From Streptomyces macrolidinus (GTDB taxonomy: Bacteria; Actinomycetota; Actinomycetes; Streptomycetales; Streptomycetaceae), in the NCBI RefSeq assembly GCF_023887685.1, contig NZ_JAMWMR010000003.1:248001-312000 (forward strand): 64,000 nucleotides of DNA. Direction: 5' to 3'. Numbering within the stretch: the stretch's first letter is position 1; each line of letters starts with the position of its first letter. The translations under genes were made by a program, and so were the position numbers. A model generated the notes under the pieces. It saw only the letters and a list, made by a program, of their open reading frames with translations, was not told the origin of the DNA and searched no databases. Positions 26,655-34,759 of this stretch are shown here, in pieces.

Positions 26655-27914
26655 GTGAACGGGCGACCGATATCGGGGGCGTCGGTTGACGCGCGGGGGA
26701 GAGCGGCTACGGGACACGGCGGCCGGCGCGGCCGTACCGGACTGTCGGCGCTGATACTCGGCGCGGTGCTGGTCACCGCCACCGCGTGCGGCGGAAGCGG
26801 GGGTTCGGGCTCCGGCGGCGAGGACAAGGGCTCGGGCAAGACCGAGTCCAAGCAGTCGCAGGCCGTCGTCACCATAGCTCCGAAGAACGGCGCCGACGCC
26901 GTGAACACCAGCGGTGCGCTCGAAGTCACCGCCGCCAAGGGCAAGTTGACCGAGGTCGAGGTCAAGGACGCCAAGGGGCGCGAGATAGCCGGGGCCATCA
27001 CCGGCGGGGGTGCCACCTGGACCCCCTCGACCCATCTGGCCGCGGCCACCACCTACAAGGTCCACGCCGTCGCCAAGGACGCCGCCGGGCTCACCTCCAC
27101 CGCGGAGTCCTCCTTCACCACGCTCACCCCGAAGAACACGTTCGTCGGCCACTACACCCCCGAGAACGGCTCCACGGTGGGGGTCGGCATGCCGGTCTCG
27201 ATCCGCTTCACCCGGGGCATCACCCACCCCGAGGCCGTCGAGAAGGCCATCACCGTCAAGACCGAACCGGCCGTGGAGGTCCGCGGCCACTGGTTCGGCA
27301 ACGACCGCCTCGACTTCCGGCCGAAGGAGTACTGGAAGCCCGGCACCAAGGTCACCGTGAAGCTCGACCTCGACGGCGTCGAGGGCCGCCCCGACGTCTA
27401 CGGCGAGCAGAACAAGACGGTGCGCTTCACCATCGGCCGCAACCAGGTCTCCACCGTCGACGCCAAGACCCACAAGATGGTCGTGCGGCAGGACGGCAAG
27501 GTCGTCAAGACCATCCCGATCACCACGGGCAAGCCGGGCTACGACACCTGGAACGGCCAGATGGTCATCAGCGAGCGGCTCACCGTGACCCGGATGAACG
27601 GCGAGACCGTGGGCTACGGCGGTGAGTACGACATCAAGGACGTGCCGCACGCCATGCGCCTGACCGAGTCCGGCACCTTCATCCACGGCAACTACTGGGG
27701 CGGCGGCACCTTCGGCAACGTCAACTCGAGCCACGGCTGCATCGGCCTGCGCGACGTGAAGGGCGGCTACAGCTCGTCCGTCCCGGCCGCCTGGTTCTTC
27801 AACCACTCGATCACCGGCGACGTCGTCATCGTCAAGAACTCCCACGACAAGACGGTCGCGCCCGGCAACGGGCTGAACGGCTGGAACATGTCCTGGGAGG
27901 AGTGGACCAAGTAG
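26655..27914 (+). CDS. L,D-transpeptidase lipoprotein (Ig-like + YkuD)
   Basis: 419 residues. A lipoprotein signal ends V-T-A-T-A-C (Cys near 45) and is followed by a glycine/serine linker. Two Ig-like beta domains (about 70-150 and 155-255) lead to a YkuD catalytic domain with H-G-N-Y-W then S-H-G-C-I-G-L and nucleophile Cys362. Such enzymes make 3-3 peptidoglycan cross-links outside the membrane. GTG 26655 follows GAGGGGAGA. A strong terminator follows. Confidence 0.93.
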   Translation: MNGRPISGASVDARGRAATGHGGRRGRTGLSALILGAVLVTATACGGSGGSGSGGEDKGSGKTESKQSQAVVTIAPKNGADAVNTSGALEVTAAKGKLTEVEVKDAKGREIAGAITGGGATWTPSTHLAAATTYKVHAVAKDAAGLTSTAESSFTTLTPKNTFVGHYTPENGSTVGVGMPVSIRFTRGITHPEAVEKAITVKTEPAVEVRGHWFGNDRLDFRPKEYWKPGTKVTVKLDLDGVEGRPDVYGEQNKTVRFTIGRNQVSTVDAKTHKMVVRQDGKVVKTIPITTGKPGYDTWNGQMVISERLTVTRMNGETVGYGGEYDIKDVPHAMRLTESGTFIHGNYWGGGTFGNVNSSHGCIGLRDVKGGYSSSVPAAWFFNHSITGDVVIVKNSHDKTVAPGNGLNGWNMSWEEWTK

Positions 27915-27935
27915 GAACCGGTGACGGTTCGCCCC

Positions 27936-27986
27936 TCGGGCCCGGTGTTCCGCTCGCACCGCTGTGAGCGAGCACACCGGGCCCGA
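27936..27986 (+). terminator. Terminator after the L,D-transpeptidase
   Basis: 13-bp outer arms TCGGGCCCGGTGT with complement at 27974-27986, and an inner GCTCGCA stem. Confidence 0.85.
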
Positions 27987-28015
27987 TCCCGTTAGTCCCC
28001 GTTAACCTTCCTGGC

Positions 28016-28783
28016 ATGACTGTGCATCTCGAAGTCGCCGAAGGCGTGGGTGTGATCCGGCTGGACCGCCCGCCCATGAACGCCCTGGACGTCGCCACGC
28101 AGGACCGCCTCAAGGAACTCGCCGAGGAGGTCACGCGCCGCGAGGACGTGCGCGCCGTGGTCATCCACGGCGGGGAGAAGGTGTTCGCGGCGGGCGCGGA
28201 CATCAAGGAGATGCAGGGCATGGACCACGCCGCGATGGTCGTGCGCTCCCGCGCCTTGCAGGACTCCTTCACCGCCGTCGCCCGGATCCCCAAGCCGGTC
28301 GTCGCCGCCGTCACCGGCTACGCCCTCGGCGGAGGCTGCGAGTTGGCGCTGTGTGCCGACTACCGCATCGCCGCCGAGAACGCGAAGCTGGGGCAGCCGG
28401 AGATCCTGCTCGGTCTGATCCCGGGCGCGGGAGGCACCCAGCGGCTGGCACGGCTGATCGGCCCCTCCAAGGCCAAGGACCTCATCTTCACGGGCCGGAT
28501 GGTGAAGGCGGACGAGGCGCTGGCGCTGGGGCTGGTCGACCGGGTGGTCCCGGCCGAGCAGACGTACGCCGAGGCCCACGCCTGGGCCGCGAAGCTCGCC
28601 CAGGGCCCGGCGATCGCGCTGCGCGCCGCCAAGGAGGCGATCGACGCGGGGCTGGAGACGGACATCGACACCGGCCTCACGATCGAACGGAACTGGTTCG
28701 CGGGCCTGTTCGCCACCGAGGACCGCGAGCGCGGTATGCGCAGCTTCGTGGAGGAGGGCCCCGGCAAGGCGAAGTTCGTCTGA
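28016..28783 (+). CDS. Enoyl-CoA hydratase/isomerase
   Basis: 255-residue crotonase-fold protein with the oxyanion-hole segments A-A-G-A-D-I-K-E-M near 62 and G-G-G-C-E-L near 108. The catalytic glutamates are in place (G-Q-P-E-I near 131, and Glu109 in G-C-E-L), so hydratase activity is likely. It acts in fatty-acid or branched-chain acyl-CoA degradation. The leader is only about 30 bp after the previous terminator and has no ribosome site, so the mRNA may be leaderless. Confidence 0.9.
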   Translation: MTVHLEVAEGVGVIRLDRPPMNALDVATQDRLKELAEEVTRREDVRAVVIHGGEKVFAAGADIKEMQGMDHAAMVVRSRALQDSFTAVARIPKPVVAAVTGYALGGGCELALCADYRIAAENAKLGQPEILLGLIPGAGGTQRLARLIGPSKAKDLIFTGRMVKADEALALGLVDRVVPAEQTYAEAHAWAAKLAQGPAIALRAAKEAIDAGLETDIDTGLTIERNWFAGLFATEDRERGMRSFVEEGPGKAKFV

Positions 28784-28932
28784 GCCGACGGACGCGCGAA
28801 CCGGTGCGCGAAGCCCCCTTGACCCTCTTGCAGTTGACGCGATGTCTCACCCGCTGTCCCCCGAAGGAGCGGTTCGCGGAAGCGTCGCGCCACCCGTGAC
28901 CCCGTCGCGTCGCGGCCGTTCGAAGAGCGTCG

Positions 28933-28962
28933 CCAACTGACCTGTCTCCGCAGGTCAGTTGG
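28933..28962 (+). terminator. Terminator after the enoyl-CoA hydratase
   Basis: 12-bp perfect arms CCAACTGACCTG with a 6-base loop. The rest of the 302-bp gap 28784-29085 shows nothing recognisable beyond a probable promoter. Confidence 0.75.
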
Positions 28963-29085
28963 GGCGCCGACGCGACAAGGTTGCCGTAGGCATATGTCAA
29001 CCGGACGCGACGCAATACGCCACCCCAGGGGCAGTTTTCTTCCGTAACGCCTCCACGCGCCACCCCAGCCGGTCATCATGGGGGC

Positions 29086-29589
29086 ATGGCGGGGCTGGAG
29101 GGTGTGGAACAACCGCGGCGGCACAAGGGTGCGACCGCGGCACGCTGGTCACCTGCGGTGGAGGATGAACAGGCGCTCAGAGCACTGGAGTTGCTCGGCA
29201 GCCCCGCCGACGCGGAGGTGCGCCTGCCGTCCCGCCCGGAGTCCGCGGCCACCGCGCGCCGACTCGCCCAGGTCGTGATCCTGCGCCAGTGGGGCCTCTC
29301 CCCGAAAATGACCGAGGACGCCGTCCTGCTCGTCTCCGAACTCGTCGGCAACGCCGTACGGCACACGGGCGCCCGGGTGTTCGGGCTGCGGATGCGCCGC
29401 CGCCGGGGCTGGATCCGTATCGAGGTGCGCGACCCCTCCCGCGGGCTGCCCTGTCTGATGCCGGTCCAGGAGACGGACCTGGGCGGGCGCGGCCTCTTCC
29501 TCGTCGACAAGCTCGCCGACCGCTGGGGCGTCGATCTGTGGCCCCGCGGCAAGACGACATGGTTCGAGATGAGAGTCGCCGACCGCTGA
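29086..29589 (+). CDS. Anti-sigma-factor-like HATPase (SpoIIAB/RsbW family)
   Basis: 167 residues with a single HATPase_c domain: S-E-L-V-G-N-A-V-R-H-T (N box), R-I-E-V-R-D-P-S-R and G-R-G-L-F-L-V-D-K-L-A-D-R-W-G. No sensor or dimerisation domain is present. Streptomyces has dozens of these, which bind sigma factors or anti-anti-sigma partners; the partner is not visible here. The first 40 residues are not conserved. Confidence 0.88.
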   Translation: MAGLEGVEQPRRHKGATAARWSPAVEDEQALRALELLGSPADAEVRLPSRPESAATARRLAQVVILRQWGLSPKMTEDAVLLVSELVGNAVRHTGARVFGLRMRRRRGWIRIEVRDPSRGLPCLMPVQETDLGGRGLFLVDKLADRWGVDLWPRGKTTWFEMRVADR

Positions 29590-29760
29590 ACCGGCCGCGT
29601 GAATGTGTTGCGTGAACGTGTCGCGTGAACCGGCCCCGCGGCAGCCCTCCGAGTCGCCCGCCGGCCGCGGCTCCCGGGTCCCCGCGCCCGTACCGCCCGC
29701 GACCCTTACCCTCCACTAACGGTCAAATCGCCGGATTTCACCCCGGCGCGTCCTTAAATA

Positions 29761-30609
29761 GTGCGAGTGACCACCCCCGCCCCTCCCCCCGAACAAGGCC
29801 CCGCGGCCGATGTGGGCCCGTACGCGATGCCCGACCGTCGCTCGGCGCTGCGCGCGGGCGCCGGGCTCGCCGTCGCCGGTGCCCTCGTCACCGCCTGCTC
29901 CTCCGGTGACTCCGACGCCCAGTCCGCCGCCCGCGCCAGCGGCCCCGCGCAGTCCGCCGCCACCCCGTCCACCCGGGCCGCCGCCCCCGCGCCCCGCGCC
30001 TTCCCGCGGCAGCCCACGCAGATCACCCACGGCCCCCGCGACCGCCCCCGTGTGGCCCTCACCTTCCACGGACAGGGCGACCCCTCCTACGCCCGGTCGA
30101 TCCTCGAAACGGCCGAGAAGAAGGGCGCGAAGCTCACCGTGCTCGCGGTCGGCACCTGGCTCGACGCACACCCCGGCCTCGCCCGCCGCGTTCTCGACGG
30201 CGGCCATGACCTCGGCAACCACACCCAGCACCACATCGGCATCAACACCCTGCCCGACAAGGAAGCCCTCGCCGAGATCCGGGGCTGCGCCGACAAGCTG
30301 GACAAGCTGACCGGTTCCATCGGCACCTGGTTCCGCCCCTCCCGCGCCCCGCGCGCCACCCCGCGCGTCGAACGCCTGGCCCGCCGCGTCGGCTACCCGC
30401 ACGTCCTGTCGTACGACGTCGACTCGCTCGACTACACCTCGCCCGGCGCCCCCGCGATCACCCGCAAGGTCATCGGCGAGATCCGGGGCGGATCCGTGGT
30501 GAGCCTGCACTTCGGGTACGCGGACACGGTCGCCGCCTTCCCCACCCTCCTGCACGAACTCGACCGCCGCGGCTTCACCGCGGTGACCACCACGGAGCTG
30601 CTGAGCTGA
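29761..30609 (+). CDS. Polysaccharide-deacetylase-fold lipoprotein with altered metal site
   Basis: 282 residues from GTG 29761; ATG 29827 is an in-frame alternative that gives a tidy Tat/lipoprotein signal (D-R-R-S-A-L-R-A-G, then L-V-T-A-C, Cys46). The NodB fold is evident: G-N-H-T-Q-H-H at 152-158, F-R-P-S near 198, and a C-terminal V-V-S-L-H-F. Motif 1, normally T-F-D-D-G, reads T-F-H-G-Q-G at 101-106, so the catalytic base and metal Asp are missing. It may be a binding protein or a divergent enzyme. It is coupled to the next gene by a TGATG overlap. Confidence 0.8.
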   Translation: MRVTTPAPPPEQGPAADVGPYAMPDRRSALRAGAGLAVAGALVTACSSGDSDAQSAARASGPAQSAATPSTRAAAPAPRAFPRQPTQITHGPRDRPRVALTFHGQGDPSYARSILETAEKKGAKLTVLAVGTWLDAHPGLARRVLDGGHDLGNHTQHHIGINTLPDKEALAEIRGCADKLDKLTGSIGTWFRPSRAPRATPRVERLARRVGYPHVLSYDVDSLDYTSPGAPAITRKVIGEIRGGSVVSLHFGYADTVAAFPTLLHELDRRGFTAVTTTELLS

Positions 30610-31781
30610 TGCCCCCCACCACCCTCGCCCGCGTACTGATCGCCGGCGCCGCCCTCACCGCGCTCGCCGCGTGCAGCGGCGGAAGCCCCACCAAGAGCCA
30701 CGCCTCCAAGTCCCCCAGCGCCCCCGCGACTTCGCAACAGAAGACCGTCCAGGGCCTCACGGGCATGCCCCCGGTGCTCGACCCCGAGGACGTCTACGCG
30801 GCCGACCGTCCGGGCCGGCTCTCCCCGGTGGTCAAGGACTTCCCGTCCCTCGTCTACGTCCCCAACACCAACTCCAACACCGTGTCGGTCATCGACCCGA
30901 AGACGTACAAGGTCGTCCGGACGATCCCGGTCGGCGTCCAGCCGCAGCACGTCGTCCCCTCCTGGGACCTGAAGACGCTGTGGGTCAACAACGACAAGGG
31001 CAACAGCCTCACCCCCATCGACCCGAAGACCGGCAAGGTGGGCAAGGCCGTCGACGTGCACGACCCGTACAACCTGTACTTCACGCCGAACGGCAGGTAC
31101 GCGATCGTCATGGCCTCGCTCGACCGCCAACTGGTCTTCCGGGACGCGCACACCATGAAGGTCGCCAAGTCCGAACCCGCGACCTGCTACGGCGTCAACC
31201 ACGCCGACTTCTCGCTCGACGGCCGCTACTTCATCGTCTCCTGTGAGTTCAGCGGCGAACTGCTCAAGGTCGACACCGAGAAGATGAAGGTGATCGGCAA
31301 GCAGAAGCTCCCGTTCCACGGCGCCATGCCGCAGGACGTGAAGGTCGCCCCGGACGGCAAGAAGTTCTACATCGCCGACATGATGGCCCACGGCCTGTGG
31401 ATCGTGGACGGCGACAGCTTCGGCAAGCCCACCTTCCTGCCCACGGGCAAGGGGGCGCACGGCCTCTACGTCAGCCGTGACTCGCGCGAGATGTACATCT
31501 CCAACCGTGGCGAGGGCACCATCTCCGTCTTCGACTTCCCGAAGAACCGGCTGGTCAAGAAGTGGCGTCTGCCGGGCGGCGGCAGCCCCGACATGGGCGG
31601 TGTCTCCTCGGACGGCAAGGTGCTGTGGCTGTCGGGCCGCTACAACTCCGAGGTGTACGCGATCGACACCACCAGCGGCAGGCAGCTCGCCCGGATCAAG
31701 GTGGGCAGCGGCCCGCACGGCCTCGCGGTCTACCCGCAGCCCGGCCGCTACTCCCTGGGGCACACGGGCATCTTCCGCTGA
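30609..31781 (+). CDS. YVTN beta-propeller lipoprotein
   Basis: 390 residues. A lipobox (A-L-A-A-C, Cys near 22) and S/T/P-rich linker are followed by seven YVTN/Lvo-type blades, for example Y-V-P-N-T-N-S-N-T-V-S-V-I-D and Y-I-S-N-R-G-E-G-T-I-S-V-F-D. It is presumably anchored outside the membrane as a binding or scaffold protein. Translation is coupled to the deacetylase-fold gene, so the two probably act together. Confidence 0.88.
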   Translation: MPPTTLARVLIAGAALTALAACSGGSPTKSHASKSPSAPATSQQKTVQGLTGMPPVLDPEDVYAADRPGRLSPVVKDFPSLVYVPNTNSNTVSVIDPKTYKVVRTIPVGVQPQHVVPSWDLKTLWVNNDKGNSLTPIDPKTGKVGKAVDVHDPYNLYFTPNGRYAIVMASLDRQLVFRDAHTMKVAKSEPATCYGVNHADFSLDGRYFIVSCEFSGELLKVDTEKMKVIGKQKLPFHGAMPQDVKVAPDGKKFYIADMMAHGLWIVDGDSFGKPTFLPTGKGAHGLYVSRDSREMYISNRGEGTISVFDFPKNRLVKKWRLPGGGSPDMGGVSSDGKVLWLSGRYNSEVYAIDTTSGRQLARIKVGSGPHGLAVYPQPGRYSLGHTGIFR

Positions 31782-31820
31782 CGTGTCCGTCGGAGCACCC
31801 ACTGACGTGTCCGCTGACGT
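31778..31820. repeat. Direct repeats CTGACGTGTCCG before the ADP-ribosyltransferase gene
   Basis: Two perfect 12-bp copies 24 bp apart (31778 and 31802) plus a partial third (CTGACGT at 31814), in the 114-bp gap upstream of the ADP-ribosyltransferase; possible regulator sites. Confidence 0.5.
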
Positions 31821-31895
31821 AAAGGGAACGACCAACACGCCGCCGAACGAGTGATGATCCGCGGTCCGTCGGCGCGCAGCCGCGAGGGTGTTGCC

Positions 31896-32516
31896 ATGAC
31901 CACAACTCGCCTGCGCCGACGGGCTGTCGTACTCGCCGCGTCCCTGGCGGCGCTCTTCGCGACCACCGCCGCCACCGCTCCCGCCGCCCCTTCGGCCCCC
32001 GCAAAGGCCTCGGCCCCCGCGAAGGCCGAGATCGGCTGCCCCTGGTTCGCCGACCCGCTCACGGCAGCCGCCGACCACCGGGTGGACCTCGACCGCATCA
32101 CCCCGCGGCCGGTCTGGCGCACCACCTGCGGCACGCTCTACCGCAGCGACAGCCGCCCGCCGTCGACCATCTTCGCCGAGGGCTTCCAGCCCAGGGACGT
32201 CGTGAACGGCCAGTACGACGTGGAGAAGTACGTCCTGGTCAACCAGCCCTCGCCGTACGTCTCGACCTCCTACGACCACGACCTGTACAAGACCTGGTAC
32301 AAGTCGGGCTACAACTACTACATCGACGCACCCGCCGGTATCGACGTCAACAAGACCATCGGCGACACCCACAAGTGGGCCGACCAGGTCGAGGTCGCCT
32401 TCCCCGGCGGTATCGCCCGCCAGTACGTCATCGGGGTCTGTCCGGTCGACAAGGCCACCAAGACGGAGAAGATGAGCGAGTGCCAGAGCAACCCGAACTA
32501 CCGGCCCTGGCACTGA
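31896..32516 (+). CDS. Secreted ScARP-like guanine-specific ADP-ribosyltransferase
   Basis: 206 residues: a Sec signal (about 1-30) followed by an A/P/K linker and a single ADP-ribosyltransferase domain. The R-S-E catalytic triad is visible as Arg83 in L-Y-R-S-D, S-T-S at 123-125 and Q-V-E at 164-166. Length and motifs match ScARP of S. coelicolor, which ADP-ribosylates guanosine derivatives and belongs to the pierisin group. I infer the same chemistry. ATG 31896 follows GAGGGTG. It is likely secreted to act on nucleosides, nucleotides or competitor nucleic acid. No dedicated immunity gene is seen next to it. Confidence 0.85.
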   Translation: MTTTRLRRRAVVLAASLAALFATTAATAPAAPSAPAKASAPAKAEIGCPWFADPLTAAADHRVDLDRITPRPVWRTTCGTLYRSDSRPPSTIFAEGFQPRDVVNGQYDVEKYVLVNQPSPYVSTSYDHDLYKTWYKSGYNYYIDAPAGIDVNKTIGDTHKWADQVEVAFPGGIARQYVIGVCPVDKATKTEKMSECQSNPNYRPWH

Positions 32517-32519
32517 GGT

Positions 32520-33155
32520 TCAACGCGCCATGAGCAGGGCCTCCGCCCCCACCGGCCGGTAACCGGCGGCCTGGAACGCCCGCAGGCTGCGGGCGTTCCC
32601 CGGGGCGATCTGGGCCCACACGGGCTCGGTGGCCAACTGCCGGGCCGCCGAGGCGAGCGCCCGCCCCAGCCCCCGGTGCCGGGCCCCCTCCGCCACCTCC
32701 ACCGCGGCCTCCAGCCGCCCGGCGACCCCGCGCCCGAGGACGAGTACACCGCCGTCCGCCGCCCATACCCGTACGTCGTCCCGGCGGGTGCGCGCCCGCA
32801 CGACCCGGGGATGCTCGGGGTCATCGAACTCCCGTAGGGCGAGAGGCGGTTCGCCGGGCAGCGGGGCGGCGACGGTGAGTACGTCGGTGGTGTCGTGCGC
32901 CCGGCCCGTGCGCTCGATGAACGCGGCCAGGAACAGCGGGTTCATCGAGGCCGCGAGCGCGTCGCAGTCGAGCGAGCCGAGCGACTTGCGCACCCATCGG
33001 GGGTCCTCGTCCGTGAAGACGACCGTGTGTGCGGTGAGGGCGAGCACCCCGGCGTCGCGGTGCGCGTGCTGCCGTACGACCGTGAGGCCGCCGTCGGCGG
33101 GAGGAAAGACCCCGCGGGCCGCCGCGTCCAGGATCTCCCGCAGGCTGTCGGGCAT
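32520..33155 (-). CDS. GNAT family N-acetyltransferase
   Basis: 211 residues. The C-terminal half carries the GNAT acetyl-CoA site (V-A-E-G-A-R-H-R-G-L-G-R-A-L) and the terminal N-A-R-S-L-R-A-F-Q-A-A-G-Y-R-P-V-G; the N-terminal half is less typical. Substrate unknown. ATG 33155 has AGAGGGGG upstream. It is divergent from a MerR gene and may be its target. Its stop lies 3 bp from that of the convergent ADP-ribosyltransferase. Confidence 0.85.
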   Translation of the reverse strand: MPDSLREILDAAARGVFPPADGGLTVVRQHAHRDAGVLALTAHTVVFTDEDPRWVRKSLGSLDCDALAASMNPLFLAAFIERTGRAHDTTDVLTVAAPLPGEPPLALREFDDPEHPRVVRARTRRDDVRVWAADGGVLVLGRGVAGRLEAAVEVAEGARHRGLGRALASAARQLATEPVWAQIAPGNARSLRAFQAAGYRPVGAEALLMAR

Positions 33156-33187
33156 GAGGTTGCCCCCTCTTTCGCTCGTGTCTCCGC

Positions 33188-33218
33188 TTGAGTCTCCACC
33201 CGCTGGAAGCCCCAGACT
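33188..33218 (+). promoter_or_regulatory. MerR-type promoter with 19-bp spacer
   Basis: TTGAGT (33188-33193) and CAGACT (33213-33218) are separated by exactly 19 bp, with a CTCCA/TGGAAG dyad in the spacer. This is the geometry of MerR-activated promoters. Transcription would begin at or near the ATG at 33226, giving a leaderless mRNA. Confidence 0.6.
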
Positions 33219-33225
33219 CGCAGAC

Positions 33226-34131
33226 ATGAACGACGACGGCACCGACCTGTTCACGATCGGCGACCTGGCGCGCGCCACCGGGCTGACGGTGCGCACCATC
33301 CGCTACTGGTCGGACGAGGATGTCCTGCCCCCGGTGGCCCGCTCCTCGGGCGGCTACCGGCTGTACGACGCCACGTCCGTCGCCCGCCTGGAACTGATCC
33401 GCACTCTGCGTGAACTGGGCCTCGGTCTGAACGACGTACGCGCGGTGCTGGCGGGCGAGACCTCGGTCGCGGAGGTGGCGGCCACCCATGTGGCGGCCCT
33501 GGACGTACAGATCCGGTCGCTGAAGGTGACCAGGGCGGTGCTGTCGACCGTGGCCCGACGTGGCTCGAACGCGGAGGAGATGACCCTGATGAACAAGCTG
33601 GCACGGCTGTCGGCGGCCGAACGGCAGCGGATGGTGGAGGACTTCGTGGAGGAGACACTCCACGGACTCGACACCATCGACCCGGAGATCCGGAACCGGA
33701 TGCGTGGCTCGGCGGCCGAACTGCCCGAGGACCCGACGCCCGAACAGGTCGACGCCTGGGTGCAGTTGGCCGAGATGTTGCAGGACCCCGAGTTCCGGGC
33801 GCAGATGCGCAAGGCGGCGGAGTTCAACGCGGCCGACCGGGGGCCGGGTGCTCCCTCCGGAGAGTCCCTGTGGCTCGTCAGGCGTCTCGTCGAGCTGGCG
33901 GGCCGGGCCCGCGGGCAGGGCATCGCACCCGAGGCCCCCGAGGCGGACGCGGTGCTGCGGGAACTGTTCAGCCACGCCGTCCCGGCCGCTGTACTGGAAC
34001 GCCTGGAGACGGCCTTCGACGAGCGGCTCGCCCGCTACCGCGAACTGCTGTGCATCGTGAAGGACCAGCCCGCGCCTCCGCACACCGAGGACTTCGCCTG
34101 GTTGCTCGCGGCACTGCGGGCACGGGCGTAA
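33226..34131 (+). CDS. MerR family transcriptional regulator with long C-terminal domain
   Basis: 301 residues: an N-terminal MerR winged helix (F-T-I-G-D-L-A-R-A-T-G, T-V-R-T-I-R-Y-W-S-D) and a long alpha-helical C-terminal region (about 120-301) without the usual GyrI-like fold or metal cysteines, so the ligand is unknown. The leader is 7 bp from the predicted -10 box. It is divergent from the GNAT gene. Confidence 0.88.
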   Translation: MNDDGTDLFTIGDLARATGLTVRTIRYWSDEDVLPPVARSSGGYRLYDATSVARLELIRTLRELGLGLNDVRAVLAGETSVAEVAATHVAALDVQIRSLKVTRAVLSTVARRGSNAEEMTLMNKLARLSAAERQRMVEDFVEETLHGLDTIDPEIRNRMRGSAAELPEDPTPEQVDAWVQLAEMLQDPEFRAQMRKAAEFNAADRGPGAPSGESLWLVRRLVELAGRARGQGIAPEAPEADAVLRELFSHAVPAAVLERLETAFDERLARYRELLCIVKDQPAPPHTEDFAWLLAALRARA

Positions 34132-34153
34132 CGGCTCGGGCGCAGCGGGTGGT

Positions 34154-34696
34154 TCAGACCCTCCCCAGAGGCACGTGCGGCCCGGCGGGCAGCTCTATGC
34201 CCACCGGGTCGCCCGGCCGCACCACACCGCCCGTCACCACGATGCCCATGATCCCGGCCTTGAAGCGGGGCCGCCCGTCCTCGCCCCGCTCGATGACCTG
34301 CTTGAGCAGTCCCTTGGCGAAGCCGTCGATCTGGGCACAGGGGTTGCGCAGCCCGGTGACCTCCACGACGGCCTCGTCCCCGAGATGCAGCCGGGTTCCC
34401 CGGGACAGGCCGAGCAGATCGATCCCGCGCGTGGTGACGTTCTCCCCGAGCTGCCCGGCGGCCACCTCGAACCCGGCCATCCGCACCTCGTCGAACAACT
34501 CCCCGTGGATGAGGTGCACTTGGCGCAGATTGGGCTGCGTGGGGTCCTGCCGCACCCGGGACCGGTGCTTGACCGTCTCCCCGGCGTGCACATCCCCTTC
34601 CACACCGAGCCCCGTGAGCAGCCGGATGCTCTCCCGGTTCGGCTTGGTGAAGCTGTACACCCCGTTGCTGCTGACCGCTCCGACCGTCCCGCTCAT
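34154..34696 (-). CDS. MOSC-domain protein
   Basis: 180 residues resembling stand-alone MOSC domains: G-V-E-G-D-V-H-A-G near 31, Q-V-H-L-I-H near 59, G-E-N-V-T-T near 84, and the conserved cysteine in R-N-P-C-A-Q (Cys120). MOSC proteins handle sulfur bound to molybdenum cofactor or detoxify N-hydroxylated compounds. It starts at ATG 34696 and stands alone. Confidence 0.88.
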   Translation of the reverse strand: MSGTVGAVSSNGVYSFTKPNRESIRLLTGLGVEGDVHAGETVKHRSRVRQDPTQPNLRQVHLIHGELFDEVRMAGFEVAAGQLGENVTTRGIDLLGLSRGTRLHLGDEAVVEVTGLRNPCAQIDGFAKGLLKQVIERGEDGRPRFKAGIMGIVVTGGVVRPGDPVGIELPAGPHVPLGRV

Positions 34697-34759
34697 GCTG
34701 TGAAGCCCCTCTCCGGTGCGACTGCCCTTTCGATGACAGGCCGATCGTAAGTCGGGGAC

